DNA of 64,000 nucleotides from CALJFL01 sp036961205 (lineage in GTDB: Bacteria; Pseudomonadota; Gammaproteobacteria; Pseudomonadales; Halieaceae), in NCBI GenBank assembly GCA_036961205.1, contig JBALVI010000006.1:1-64000 (forward strand), read 5' to 3'. A model generated the notes under the pieces. That model had not been told where the DNA came from and searched no databases. It saw only the letters and a list, made by a program, of their open reading frames with translations. A program made the position numbers and the translations under genes. This document shows, one piece after another, positions 45,863 through 54,905 of this stretch (the stretch's first letter is position 1; each line of letters opens with the position of its first letter).

Positions 45863-46288
45863 TTAGAGATCATCGGGTGACTTAACCCTGCTGAAGTCGC
45901 CATCTATTGTCACGTGTGGAGCCCTATCACTCTCCGGGCGGTATGGCTCGGGCTGCGGGCCGAGGAACCAACGGGCAAGCCGCCGGCGCAACGGACCGAT
46001 CAGGACGATCACGGCCGCGAAGTCGGATATCACGCCGGGGATAAGCAGTAAGATGCCCGCCAACCCAACTGCCATCTCATCTACAAACAGCTGCTGCCCG
46101 AATATTCGCCCCTGCTGGGTTTCCCGCAGCTTGTTGAACAGCTCCATACCCTGGTGCCGCAAAACCATCAGGCCCAGCACAAAGGTTAGCAGTACATAAG
46201 CCAGCGCGGTGAGCGCGCTGGTTTCAATACCAAGCTGAATCAGGGTTAACAGTTCCAGCCAGGGCAACAATCCAATAACAAAACGCAT
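45863..46288 (-). CDS. fxsA: FxsA family membrane protein
   Basis: 141 residues with N-terminal hydrophobic segments (residues 1-45), a further pair around 75-100 (LAGILLLIPGVISDFAAVIVLIG), and a basic/acidic cytoplasmic tail, the shape of the FxsA family. E. coli FxsA reduces exclusion of phage T7 by F plasmids when overproduced; its normal role is unknown. It lies directly upstream of the groESL promoter, a common neighbourhood for fxsA. Confidence 0.88.
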   Translation of the reverse strand: MRFVIGLLPWLELLTLIQLGIETSALTALAYVLLTFVLGLMVLRHQGMELFNKLRETQQGRIFGQQLFVDEMAVGLAGILLLIPGVISDFAAVIVLIGPLRRRLARWFLGPQPEPYRPESDRAPHVTIDGDFSRVKSPDDL

Positions 46289-46457
46289 GATAAGACTCCG
46301 TATAACCCAATTATGTGGGCGTAGATGGTATTTGCAAGTCCAGGGGCTTGGATTGCGGTAATAGATCTTCCAAGTCCATCAAACAGCGCGTATCGCAACT
46401 ATGACCTCTATCTTCTCGGTGATAGACTCGCCCACAATAACGTCTACACGGTTGCCA

Positions 46458-46796
46458 ATGTCAGCTAAAGATCCGGAAATCAACCAGCGAATCTGGCAGG
46501 TAATAGCGCTGATTCCCAGCGGCAGGGTATCCTCCTATGGAGAGATTGCCCGGCAAGCTGGAATGCCGGGAGCCGCACGGCGCGTCGGATACGCATTGCG
46601 CCACCTTCCCGCAGGCACGAAGATACCCTGGCACCGGGTGATCAATGCTCAGGGGCGCATTTCAATTCCCGATAATTCTGCCTCGCGATATACACAAAGA
46701 GATCGCCTGGAAGCCGAAGGAATTGTATTTAAATCCAACAAATCAGTAGATTTGAAACGCTTTGGCTGGCCAGACCTGAACGAGAGAAACATCTGA
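46458..46796 (+). CDS. Alkyltransferase-like DNA base-flipping protein (ATL)
   Basis: 112 residues from MSAKDPEINQ. It belongs to the O6-alkylguanine-DNA alkyltransferase fold, with the arginine-finger/HTH part GAARRVGYALRHLP. The active-site PCHR is PWHRV (residues 57-61), so the reactive cysteine is tryptophan. This marks it as an ATL, which binds O6-alkylguanine and flags it for nucleotide excision repair rather than repairing it. The open frame extends 19 codons upstream without family similarity. It is divergent from fxsA. Confidence 0.92.
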   Translation: MSAKDPEINQRIWQVIALIPSGRVSSYGEIARQAGMPGAARRVGYALRHLPAGTKIPWHRVINAQGRISIPDNSASRYTQRDRLEAEGIVFKSNKSVDLKRFGWPDLNERNI

Positions 46797-46824
46797 TGCA
46801 GCCCAGCGTTCGATTGCCCACAGC

Positions 46825-47832
46825 TTGAATAATACCTCTCCCCATATCCCGGCCCTGGACGCCCTGCGCGGGTTGGCCTGCTTACTGGTGGTGCTATCTC
46901 ACGCCGGCGGCCTAGGCGTGTTTTACGACATTCGTGGTGCCGGGCAAATAGGCGTCATGCTGTTTTTTTCCCTGTCCGGCTTCCTGATGTACCTGCTTTA
47001 CGGCGAGAGGCCCACCAACGGGGACATTCTCACTGAGTACACAATACGGCGCTTTTTTCGCATCGTACCCGCCTTCGTTTTTATCGTTCTGGCTTCCTAT
47101 CTCGGGTATTTGAGCGGTTGGTTTGAACTCTATGCTATCGACAACCAAGAACTATGGCTGCATCTTACACTCAGGGGTGAAGTCAGCGTGCTGTGGACTA
47201 TCGCCGTCGAGCTCCAATTTTATCTATTTTTCCCACTGATTCTGATCCTGTTTTCTCGAATGGAGCATGGGAGTCATAAGATCATCATTCTGACCCTAAG
47301 CTACGCTCTCTTTATTGCATTGGAATTTGATCTACCCAAATCCTATCTGTGGCGATTTATCGAGTTCTTTCTGGGAGGGATGATCGCGGCCGCCGTGTAT
47401 CGGTCGGTAAGACCGGGAGCCGCTTACTCTGTGTTTATAAACATAGCATTTGTTCTCGCCCTGGCGATGCTAGTGGTATCCATCCCGCGATTTATAGACC
47501 CGCTGCTAAATGTTCAAGCTGGTCTGTGGCGAGACCCGCTTCCCTACTCCTTATTGGTTGGTGCAGCTGTGTTGCTGGCTGCATGGTGTTCTGGCCGAAC
47601 TGCCAGCACCTTTGCCAACCCGGCTCTCAATTTCATGGGGAAAATCAGCTTTAGTCTGTACCTGATACACCTGCCCACCATGAAGTTTGTGCTGGCAGCG
47701 CTCGATGCGTCCAAATTAGTTGAGTGCACAGTCGCGATTGCCTGCAGTGTGGTTCTGGCTTACCTGATGTACCTGGTGGTGGAGAAGCCTGGGCAAAAGC
47801 TGGGTCGGTCTATCCTTCACAGGCTACGATAA
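46825..47832 (+). CDS. Membrane O-acyltransferase, acyltransferase 3 (OafA-like) family
   Basis: 335 residues with about ten hydrophobic segments. The family start IPALDALRGLACLLVVLSHAG contains the conserved R-G and the catalytic-site His. Such proteins move acetyl or other acyl groups onto surface polysaccharides. Typical internal motifs are FFSLSGFLM and RFFRIVPAF. A TTG start has to be used, because no ATG lies upstream in frame before unrelated sequence. It opens the glycan region and converges on a glycosyltransferase gene. Confidence 0.88.
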   Translation: MNNTSPHIPALDALRGLACLLVVLSHAGGLGVFYDIRGAGQIGVMLFFSLSGFLMYLLYGERPTNGDILTEYTIRRFFRIVPAFVFIVLASYLGYLSGWFELYAIDNQELWLHLTLRGEVSVLWTIAVELQFYLFFPLILILFSRMEHGSHKIIILTLSYALFIALEFDLPKSYLWRFIEFFLGGMIAAAVYRSVRPGAAYSVFINIAFVLALAMLVVSIPRFIDPLLNVQAGLWRDPLPYSLLVGAAVLLAAWCSGRTASTFANPALNFMGKISFSLYLIHLPTMKFVLAALDASKLVECTVAIACSVVLAYLMYLVVEKPGQKLGRSILHRLR

Positions 47833-47866
47833 CAAGAAAGCGGACCGCACCAGCTTCAAACACACG

Positions 47867-49084
47867 TTATCCAAGATCCTCGCGGATGACAGCGGCGATC
47901 TTATCCACCTCAGTCTCCCAGCTGGTGGATTGGGAATAGCTGAGACCACGACGCTTGAGTGAAGCCAGTTCCTCCGGAGCTGCAAATAAGTCCAGAATTG
48001 CCGTACTCAAAGCTTCAGGGGTTAAATCTGCAAATTTCACCACGTCGTCATTGAGCAGCCACTCTGCATTCGCTCCGCGACTACTTACCACAGCACAGCC
48101 GCAGGCCATTGCCTCCAGTGGAAGCAGGGAAAGATTGGTCAAAGACAATACCAGGGCAACATCGCACTGACTGTACAGGTCTGGCAACTCCTCCAGAGAT
48201 ACCACACCGGCACTCAGGCAGGGAAAGGGTAAATGCACGCCGGATAAATCCCAGCCCGCCAGCACAAATTCAATATCCGGGTTTTGCTGATGTATTTGGT
48301 TGAGGGTAAGAATACCCAGTTCAAATCCCCGCCTGGGTGTCACTGGCCTGGCATAGAAAAATACCCGTTTCTTTTCCGGATGGAGACGCGGGTGCGGCTT
48401 ATACAGTTCATGATCGTAGGAGAAACCGAAAGAAGAGGTTTCCATGTCGTATTCACTTCTCAGTTTTTCCGCCAACCAGTCTCCGGCAGTAATGCCCCTG
48501 AAACCGAAGCGGTAAGTATTTTCTGCAAAGACCGCCTCGCTGCCAAGCGCAAAAAAATCAGGCTCGAAATCCTGAACAAAGTAATATTTTTTGCCAGAGC
48601 CCCGAAAGTCTCTCACTGTATAGGCGGTATCCCAACCAGTGGCAAAAGTGGCTGCGGCCGGGAGCAAGCCATCACGTCCGATTGACACCTCCGCCTCGAT
48701 CGGGAAAAAGTTCTCACGCACACAATCACGGGCTTCCTTGGCTGAAGTGAAGTGCGTCTCGCCATCAATATTGATGCGGCAAACAAAACCAAGGTCCTCC
48801 AATTTTTTGATTACCCGGAATATGTTCAGATGACCGCCCGAGCCGACCTGGAACTCCGGAATCACCCAATTGATCACATTGTTGTCAGTTTCGGCTGTAT
48901 CGCCAAAAGGCTCAGCGTAGACATAACGATAAAACTCCACGGGCTGTGACATGCCGTGCGTTAAAGGCAGTGGTTGCCGTCCGGAAAGCAGTCGGTAAAA
49001 CGAATACCGGACGGCTCCAATGAAACCGGTTTTCTGCCATATTCGACGAAAGCCGTCTCGATAGCGGTAGAGGCGTTCTATCAC
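47867..49084 (-). CDS. Glycosyltransferase, GT4-like (WsaF-type rhamnosyltransferase candidate)
   Basis: 405 residues of GT-B fold. The N-terminal acceptor domain has INWVIPEFQVGSGGHLNIFR, like the WsaF family of polysaccharide rhamnosyltransferases. The C-terminal domain has KRVFFYARPVTPRRGFELG, EFVLAGWDL and the nucleotide-sugar motif LPLEAMACGCAVVSS with its conserved Glu. WsaF was described in S-layer glycan synthesis in Geobacillus; the sugar used here cannot be told from sequence. The next gene upstream is a GT2 glycosyltransferase, four bases away. Confidence 0.82.
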   Translation of the reverse strand: MIERLYRYRDGFRRIWQKTGFIGAVRYSFYRLLSGRQPLPLTHGMSQPVEFYRYVYAEPFGDTAETDNNVINWVIPEFQVGSGGHLNIFRVIKKLEDLGFVCRINIDGETHFTSAKEARDCVRENFFPIEAEVSIGRDGLLPAAATFATGWDTAYTVRDFRGSGKKYYFVQDFEPDFFALGSEAVFAENTYRFGFRGITAGDWLAEKLRSEYDMETSSFGFSYDHELYKPHPRLHPEKKRVFFYARPVTPRRGFELGILTLNQIHQQNPDIEFVLAGWDLSGVHLPFPCLSAGVVSLEELPDLYSQCDVALVLSLTNLSLLPLEAMACGCAVVSSRGANAEWLLNDDVVKFADLTPEALSTAILDLFAAPEELASLKRRGLSYSQSTSWETEVDKIAAVIREDLG

Positions 49085-49088
49085 TTAA

Positions 49089-50048
49089 TTATTTCCTTTG
49101 TAGAGATTTGTCTATGGATATTCGGTCTACCATAAATTCTGGCAGCCGTTGGTGACGTTGCCCAAGGTAGTAACCCATTTGTTTGGCGATATTTCTAAGA
49201 GGTACACGGAGCAGCCAGATAATTTCTGTCAGTGGAATTTTTGCTGCAAAAAAATAACGGCAATCCGCCCAGATCGTTCTCGCCGACTGGCCGAACATCT
49301 GCATAGCCGTAGGGCAAAGTTGATAGCCAAACAATCGATTCAGCGCTCTGGCCTCTTCAAAACTGCGGCGAAATAAATTAATAAAACCGTAGGTATGGGA
49401 ATGAAAAACCACAGCCTTATTGGCGTAGCCCTTGGCGTAACCTGCTTCAATTACCTGCTTGGCCCAGAGCTGATCTTCGGCAAAGTCCACTTCCGGGTAC
49501 GGTATCTTCTCCCATACCGATCGCCTCAGGCAGGCGTTATTGTCAGAGAAAAAATGCAGCAATTGCCGATAACCGGCGTCTGCGCTATAGCGGTCCGGAT
49601 CTTCAAGGCTCATCACTGCTGGCCAGTCCATAAAGCCATCGAAATGCACACGTAAATCACGCTCCATAAACGGACCGTCGTGCTCGTAGGCAATGTGCCG
49701 CCCAAAGACCCCGGCTATATTGTCGGACTGCTCAGCTGCAGTCACCATTTCCACCAGCCAACGATCATTCACCGGCAAAGCATCATGAGTAATAACAGCG
49801 ACAAATTCGCCAGCGGTCAACTCAATCGCCAGGTTGCGTGTTTTGCCGTGTCCGAATTCAGCCGCAGGGATTTCGTGTAAGCGCGCACCGGCAATTGATT
49901 TAACAAATTCGACCGTACCATCGGTTGAGCCGGAGTCGACGACCAGTACGTCAAACTCCCAGGGCGCCTGCTGAGCCAATACCGCACGCAGCACATTTTC
50001 AAATTGCCGGCCGGCATTCTTGGTCGGGATAATTACCGAAGCCTTCAT
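49089..50048 (-). CDS. Family 2 glycosyltransferase
   Basis: 319 residues of GT-A fold. SVIIPTKNAGRQFENVL and VDSGSTDGTVEF form the nucleotide-binding part (residues 4-50), THDALP takes the place of the DxD metal site, and DFAEDQLWAKQ near residue 195 is the catalytic ED motif of GT2 enzymes. The overall pattern resembles rhamnosyltransferases. It overlaps the upstream sulfotransferase-like gene by 4 bases. Confidence 0.88.
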   Translation of the reverse strand: MKASVIIPTKNAGRQFENVLRAVLAQQAPWEFDVLVVDSGSTDGTVEFVKSIAGARLHEIPAAEFGHGKTRNLAIELTAGEFVAVITHDALPVNDRWLVEMVTAAEQSDNIAGVFGRHIAYEHDGPFMERDLRVHFDGFMDWPAVMSLEDPDRYSADAGYRQLLHFFSDNNACLRRSVWEKIPYPEVDFAEDQLWAKQVIEAGYAKGYANKAVVFHSHTYGFINLFRRSFEEARALNRLFGYQLCPTAMQMFGQSARTIWADCRYFFAAKIPLTEIIWLLRVPLRNIAKQMGYYLGQRHQRLPEFMVDRISIDKSLQRK

Positions 50049-51292
50049 GATTTGCCGGGCAAGCTATGTTTGATCAGCGCCTTTAATAGGTGTTTACGGG
50101 AAGCCAGCAAGTTGTCTCGGTCAGTGATCTGCTGGTCGCGATAGGTAATCTGCTCCTCTGCGTTTTGCTTTTCATCGGCCAACTGTTGCCGGATTTCGGC
50201 CAGCAGGGCCTCGCGATATTCTATCTGTTCTACGGTATTTTTCCGCTCGCTACTCAGCTGCTCGTTCAGGCCCTCTATCAGATCATCGCGATACTTTATT
50301 TGCTCTGCAGCGTTCTCCTGCTCCAGTTTTCTCTGGCTTTGCAGATTGCTGATAAAGTCATCTCGATACTCGATTTGCTCCCTGGCGTTGCTCTGCTCCG
50401 TATGCAACTCGCGTTTGAGTGCCGTCGATTGATACATCGCCAATTGAGCCGCATTCAATATCGGCAGATAAGCGGAAAGCCCTGAAATTTCGGCCTCAAA
50501 CTTTTGAGCGTAGGATACGAAAATTTCCTGATCAATGTTCGATTGTGATTTTATCTGCTCATAAAACTGTACTGCCAGCTCAGCCAGAGAACCGGTAGAA
50601 TCGACCTGCTCGACCCTGACATGCCGAAGATCCTGCTCCAGAAAGTCATCCACCTGTGGCCCGGCCGCCTCCAGCGAGACTGGCCAGTCAAACTCCAACT
50701 CTCCCCCGACTCGCGAAAATTCAGCTTGCCAGTCTGCCAGCAAAGACTCATAGCACATCTGGGATCGTCGCATGTCGCGGGTATCACGCTCACATTCCAA
50801 TACGTGCTGGAACCACATGGCAATCGCCAGATTAAAATCAAGTCCATCGCGCCGGCATAGAGACCCAGCAACTTCAAGCGGGTGACGAAAACACAAGATG
50901 ACGCGCGACTCGGACCCGGCCTCAATCAGCAGTTGCTTCCACAGTGGCATTAGTCGACACAGTCGGGGATCTTTGAGGCCCCAGACATCTTTTTCTTCGA
51001 AATCTCTTTGTAGTACAGCGGTGATCTCTGTGCTCAACTCTTTGAGCGCCTCCTGCTGCCACCATAGATCGGGCATGGTATCCAGATCCAGCCAACTGCG
51101 TCCCAGCGTATCCAATACAGCTTCATTTGCAGCGACAAGATCAGCGTGTTCAAAAAAGCCTTTCTCATTCACACCCTCTATCGCGGGGATAAGCTTGTCG
51201 CCAAAGCTAACACCCAGCTGACTCAGAACGCCCGCAAGCGCGGAGGTGCCGCTGCGATGCATGCCTAGCACAAGAATTGCATCATTATTCAT
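50045..51292 (-). CDS. Sulfotransferase-like protein with C-terminal 25-residue coiled-coil repeats
   Basis: About 415 residues. Residues 1-220 are a P-loop sulfotransferase domain: LVLGMHRSGTSALAG (phosphosulfate loop, residues 8-22) and VILCFRHPLEVAGSL (3'-phosphate site). The C-terminal part is helical and contains three exact-length 25-residue units beginning EQIxYRD (DNA 50156-50380) and a partial fourth, predicting a coiled coil. The start is taken at MNNDAIL; an in-frame TTG six codons upstream is possible. It overlaps the downstream GT2 gene by 4 bases, so the pair is likely co-translated. The acceptor is unknown. Confidence 0.82.
   Translation of the reverse strand: MNNDAILVLGMHRSGTSALAGVLSQLGVSFGDKLIPAIEGVNEKGFFEHADLVAANEAVLDTLGRSWLDLDTMPDLWWQQEALKELSTEITAVLQRDFEEKDVWGLKDPRLCRLMPLWKQLLIEAGSESRVILCFRHPLEVAGSLCRRDGLDFNLAIAMWFQHVLECERDTRDMRRSQMCYESLLADWQAEFSRVGGELEFDWPVSLEAAGPQVDDFLEQDLRHVRVEQVDSTGSLAELAVQFYEQIKSQSNIDQEIFVSYAQKFEAEISGLSAYLPILNAAQLAMYQSTALKRELHTEQSNAREQIEYRDDFISNLQSQRKLEQENAAEQIKYRDDLIEGLNEQLSSERKNTVEQIEYREALLAEIRQQLADEKQNAEEQITYRDQQITDRDNLLASRKHLLKALIKHSLPGKS
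50156..50380 (-). repeat. Three tandem 75-base units encoding a 25-residue coiled-coil repeat
   Basis: The translated units begin EQIEYRDDF, EQIKYRDDL and EQIEYREAL and share the pattern EQIxYRDxLIxxLxxQLxxExxNA. A fourth, partial unit (EQITYRDQQ) follows. They lie inside the sulfotransferase-like gene. Confidence 0.85.
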
Positions 51293-51363
51293 GGGGCGGT
51301 CTACTACCAACTAAGTCTGTTGCAAGGAGAGTGTCAAGTAGTGCCAGAAGGCAGCTCTGAAAA

Positions 51364-52515
51364 TTAGCTTGAAGTAACATAATCACGTACACGCCGGGCT
51401 ATAGTTCTGAGTTTACGTTCGAAAGGACCTCGTTGCGGTACCGGCTTTACAGATAATATTTCTGCTTCAATATTCTCCACATCATGCAGGCAATGAACAT
51501 CAGAAAGGCCGAATACGGCATCCTGATTCAATGACCCGAGAGCAATTTGATTAACATTACCGTGGGTACTGATGCGCAGCACATTCAGACCCTCGGTCAG
51601 TGGAGGCCGAAAAGCATGACCGGGGAAAAAGTCACCGGTAAAGTTTATATAAACTCGCAGGCCTTGTTCGGCGAGAAAGGAACTACTTGCTTTCAAGGTA
51701 AAAACCAATAGAAAATCCTTTGGAAATTTTCCACCTGCGCTCTCAAGAATTACCCGGTCGCCTACCTTTTTGGGGCCGTAAGCCATTTTCTGCTCAGCGT
51801 CGCCTGGGAAGGTCACCGCAACAGACTCGGCTGCCAATTTATCAATTTTTAACGCTTCAATATGAAAATAAAATTCCGGTAAATCGACATAGCCGCCACC
51901 CTCGCCGGTAACAACTGCAGCCGCTTTTGAGATAGCACTCTCGCCCTCATTCACGTCCAGAAATTCTGCCAACGAACGCGCGAATTCCTCTGGCTGATCG
52001 CAGCCTCTTTCATAGTTGGCAAAAAGCAGCGGGCAACCAGACGAACTCAGAGTATCTACAGCGGTACTATAATAATTAAGCGCATGGGCGCTGGTTTGCA
52101 GTGGGTCACTTCCCCCACGTGTCTGCCAGCTGTCGACAACGGAGGCGATATTGCGAAAGACCAAAATAAAATGCGGGTTACGTAAATTCTGCAGATAGAA
52201 GTCCAGCATCAAAGAAGCTTTGGGCATTTTAAAGCCCCAGATATCACGGGCCGCGTTGTTCTCCGCAATTCGCTTCTTTAAAACCTCCTGATCCTCAGCA
52301 AGGAAACGGGGATCCTCGTGATTTCTACCCGAGCGTTCGCCCAGATCAATGCCCAATGCCCGAATCATCCCGGCCACCATCGAGGTACCACCTCGCTCTA
52401 CGCCAAGAATTACGTAGGTCTTTTCGGCCTGTTTATTGGCAGGCCGCACCACAATCAAGGCCTGCTTACCGGAGGTCACCTCCAAAGGTTTAGGCTTTGC
52501 AACGGCCGGGTTCAT
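51364..52515 (-). CDS. Sulfotransferase-like protein with C-terminal beta-rich domain
   Basis: 383 residues. A P-loop LGVERGGTSMVAGMIRALG (residues 37-55) and HFILVFRNIASVVDSW mark a sulfotransferase fold in residues 30-225. The last 150 residues (GDRVILESAGGKFPKDFLL ... YINFTGDFFPGHAF) look like a beta-sandwich, possibly carbohydrate-binding. A perfect TATAAT on the minus strand (52585-52590) lies about 70 bases upstream, with a weak -35. No catalytic assignment beyond the fold is possible. Confidence 0.75.
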   Translation of the reverse strand: MNPAVAKPKPLEVTSGKQALIVVRPANKQAEKTYVILGVERGGTSMVAGMIRALGIDLGERSGRNHEDPRFLAEDQEVLKKRIAENNAARDIWGFKMPKASLMLDFYLQNLRNPHFILVFRNIASVVDSWQTRGGSDPLQTSAHALNYYSTAVDTLSSSGCPLLFANYERGCDQPEEFARSLAEFLDVNEGESAISKAAAVVTGEGGGYVDLPEFYFHIEALKIDKLAAESVAVTFPGDAEQKMAYGPKKVGDRVILESAGGKFPKDFLLVFTLKASSSFLAEQGLRVYINFTGDFFPGHAFRPPLTEGLNVLRISTHGNVNQIALGSLNQDAVFGLSDVHCLHDVENIEAEILSVKPVPQRGPFERKLRTIARRVRDYVTSS

Positions 52516-52584
52516 AGCACTGTCTCGTTTCTAAATATCATGGTTAAAGGCACGGAATTTGAGGTGCCCATACAATAAGCGGCG

Positions 52585-52590
52585 ATTATA
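52585..52590 (-). promoter_or_regulatory. -10 box upstream of the second sulfotransferase-like gene
   Basis: TATAAT followed by CGCCG on the minus strand; no good -35 at 16-18 bases. The same 11-base string occurs at the -10 of the lipoprotein gene near 60862. Confidence 0.5.
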
Positions 52591-52652
52591 TCTTTTTTTG
52601 GGCTTTTCAGGGCCGCTCACAGGCCTTCAATATTACGCTTGATGTCAGCAGA

Positions 52653-53915
52653 TCAGGCTTGTGTATCGCCCTTGTTCCAGGGTGCCACCCGCAATAGCAA
52701 AAACATCCCAGGAATAGCCAAAACGGTGCAGATCAAAAAGAAGTTAACCCAGCCAACCTGCTCGACAATCACCCCGGTACTGGCATTGGCAAAGGTTCGA
52801 GGCAAGGCGGCCAAAGCAGTAAACAAGGCAAATTGCGTTGCTGCATAGGTTCTACTGGTCTCCCGGGCAATGAAAGCGGTAAACGCGGCAGTACCCATAC
52901 CGACCCCTAAATACTCAAAGCCGATGACCAGCGCTAACATCCACACCACATCACCGACACTCGCCAGCAAAGCAAAGCCCAGAATGCTGACCATCTGCAC
53001 AACGCCAAATAGCCACAGTGAGCGATTTATGCCCAACTTCAGCATCACCAGACCACCGAGCAACCCCCCCGCCACCGCCGGCCACAGCGCAGCATGCTTG
53101 GCGACCAGCCCTATTTGAGTCTTGGTGAATCCCAGATCGAGATAAAACGGCGTGGCCAACGCCGTCGCCATATTGTCTCCAATCTTGTACAAAAACATAA
53201 ACGAGAGAACAAGTAATACGCCGCGCCAACCCCTACGACTTAGATACTCGAAGAATGGCGCCTTCACCGCCTCGCCCAGGCCCATTGCAGGAGGGAGTTC
53301 AGATTCCGGTTCGCTGACCATCAATGTCATGACAACGCCTACGCTCATAAAGGCACCGGTAATCCAAAATACCGTCGACCAGGGCAATGAGTCCGCCAGA
53401 ATCAGGGCTAGAGAACCTGGGATAAGGCTCGATATACGGTAGGCCTGCACATGTATCGCATTGCCCAGCCCCAATTCGACATCCGGAAGTAATTCCCGGC
53501 GATAAGCATCAAGGGCAACATCCTGACTGGCGCTAAAAAACGCTACCGCTACCGCGAGCCAGGCTATCAGCCAAGTGGATTTCGCTGGCTCGTACATCCC
53601 CAACACGCCAATCGACACGATAAGTGCCAACTGGAAGATCACCATCCAACCCCTGCGACGGCCGAGAAAAGGGGGAACCCAGCGATCCATAAAGGGTGCC
53701 CAGGCAAACTTCCAAGTATAGGGAATGCCGACCAGCGCGAACAATCCGATCTCGGTCAGCGAAACGCCTCCCTCGTGCAGCCAGGCAGGAACCAACTGAA
53801 ATAAAACATACAGCGGCATGCCGGAGGCAAAGCCGGTGAATACGCAAATTAGCATGCGCTTGTTTAAGATGGCTTTGCGCCAATTTGGGGCCGTTTCGCT
53901 AGTCACACAGAGCAC
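52653..53915 (-). CDS. AmpG-like MFS permease (muropeptide transporter family)
   Basis: 420 residues, 12 hydrophobic segments. FTGFASGMPLYVLF, EGGVSLTEIGLFALVGIPYTWKFAWAP and FLGRRRGWMV are AmpG hallmarks. AmpG imports anhydro-muropeptides for cell-wall recycling. Its position among glycan genes leaves open whether it carries another saccharide. The start is one of two GTG codons (53915 or 53906). It is divergent from the third sulfotransferase-like gene. Confidence 0.85.
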   Translation of the reverse strand: MLCVTSETAPNWRKAILNKRMLICVFTGFASGMPLYVLFQLVPAWLHEGGVSLTEIGLFALVGIPYTWKFAWAPFMDRWVPPFLGRRRGWMVIFQLALIVSIGVLGMYEPAKSTWLIAWLAVAVAFFSASQDVALDAYRRELLPDVELGLGNAIHVQAYRISSLIPGSLALILADSLPWSTVFWITGAFMSVGVVMTLMVSEPESELPPAMGLGEAVKAPFFEYLSRRGWRGVLLVLSFMFLYKIGDNMATALATPFYLDLGFTKTQIGLVAKHAALWPAVAGGLLGGLVMLKLGINRSLWLFGVVQMVSILGFALLASVGDVVWMLALVIGFEYLGVGMGTAAFTAFIARETSRTYAATQFALFTALAALPRTFANASTGVIVEQVGWVNFFLICTVLAIPGMFLLLRVAPWNKGDTQA

Positions 53916-54016
53916 CGGGATGATGACGAGAACTGGACAGTTCGTCTGGTCTTGTTCACTATTACCGGCAGTGTGGCCATCCGGGCTACACCTTGACTCA
54001 CTCCCGTTACCGACCT

Positions 54017-54895
54017 ATGCAACAGCAATCCCAGACTTTTGACAGCCCCCCCGTCGCCATAGGCGGTGTAGGTGGCAGTGGCACCCGTCTGATAGCAGAT
54101 ACTATGATGCAGCTCGGGTTTCAACTGGGCACCGATCTTAACGGGCCAAGAGACAACCTGGCATTCAGTTTTCTTTTTAAAAGAGCAGAATTGTGGCCGC
54201 TGGATGATCATCGGGAGGAATTAAACCAAGCGCTGGATCTCTTTTTCAACGCCATGTATTTTCATCGGCCTTTAACAATGCAGGAACGTGAGTTTATCAC
54301 CAAGCTAGCGCTGATAGGTAGACCACCGCATGCTGCCGACTGGCCCTCGGCGCGAGCAGCAGCATTACTGCAGCCAAGTACAGGTCAGACCAGACCAAAG
54401 CTGTGGGGTTGGAAAGAACCCAATACCCATATTTTCCTACCTGCGCTGATCGAGCGTGTGCCCGGGATGAAATATATCCACGTGGTTCGCCACGGCCTGG
54501 ATATGGCTCATAGCGACAACCAGAGCCAGTTGTTACTGTGGGGGCAAGCGCTTACCAATAAGACTCTATCCAAGCCAAATCCGGGTAATTCGTTCGAATA
54601 CTGGTGTGCCGCACACGAGCGGATCTTGCGTATTGGTGCAACAATGGAGTCTAATTTTTACCTGCTGAACTACGACAAATTTTGTAGCAAGCCAGAGAGG
54701 GAACTGGAAAAACTGCTTCAGTTCCTGCAGCTAAAGCCGGAAGTTCAGTCGATTAATAAGATCCTCAGGGAAATTGAAGCGCCAGCCTCCATCTCTCGCC
54801 ATCGTAAGCAGGCGCGATTGGCTATCACTGACAGTCAAAGGGATTTGCTGGTTCGGCTGGGTTTCAATACTGATTGGACTGATACTTCTAACTAA
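54017..54895 (+). CDS. Sulfotransferase family protein
   Basis: About 292 residues from MQQQSQTF; the open frame begins 8 codons earlier at a TTG. P-loop AIGGVGGSGTRLIADTMMQLG (phosphosulfate site near residue 15) and IHVVRHGLDMAHS (3'-phosphate site) define the fold, with KLWGWKEPNTHIFLPAL between them. It is the only plus-strand sulfotransferase of the four, and converges on the next gene with 10 bases between stops. The acceptor is unknown. Confidence 0.82.
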   Translation: MQQQSQTFDSPPVAIGGVGGSGTRLIADTMMQLGFQLGTDLNGPRDNLAFSFLFKRAELWPLDDHREELNQALDLFFNAMYFHRPLTMQEREFITKLALIGRPPHAADWPSARAAALLQPSTGQTRPKLWGWKEPNTHIFLPALIERVPGMKYIHVVRHGLDMAHSDNQSQLLLWGQALTNKTLSKPNPGNSFEYWCAAHERILRIGATMESNFYLLNYDKFCSKPERELEKLLQFLQLKPEVQSINKILREIEAPASISRHRKQARLAITDSQRDLLVRLGFNTDWTDTSN

Positions 54896-54905
54896 TTAAG
54901 GCCGC

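Noticed and set aside
48310..48340. String resembling a tRNA T-arm (GTTCAAATCCC)
   Set aside because: It lies inside a glycosyltransferase gene and no acceptor, D or anticodon arms fit around it.
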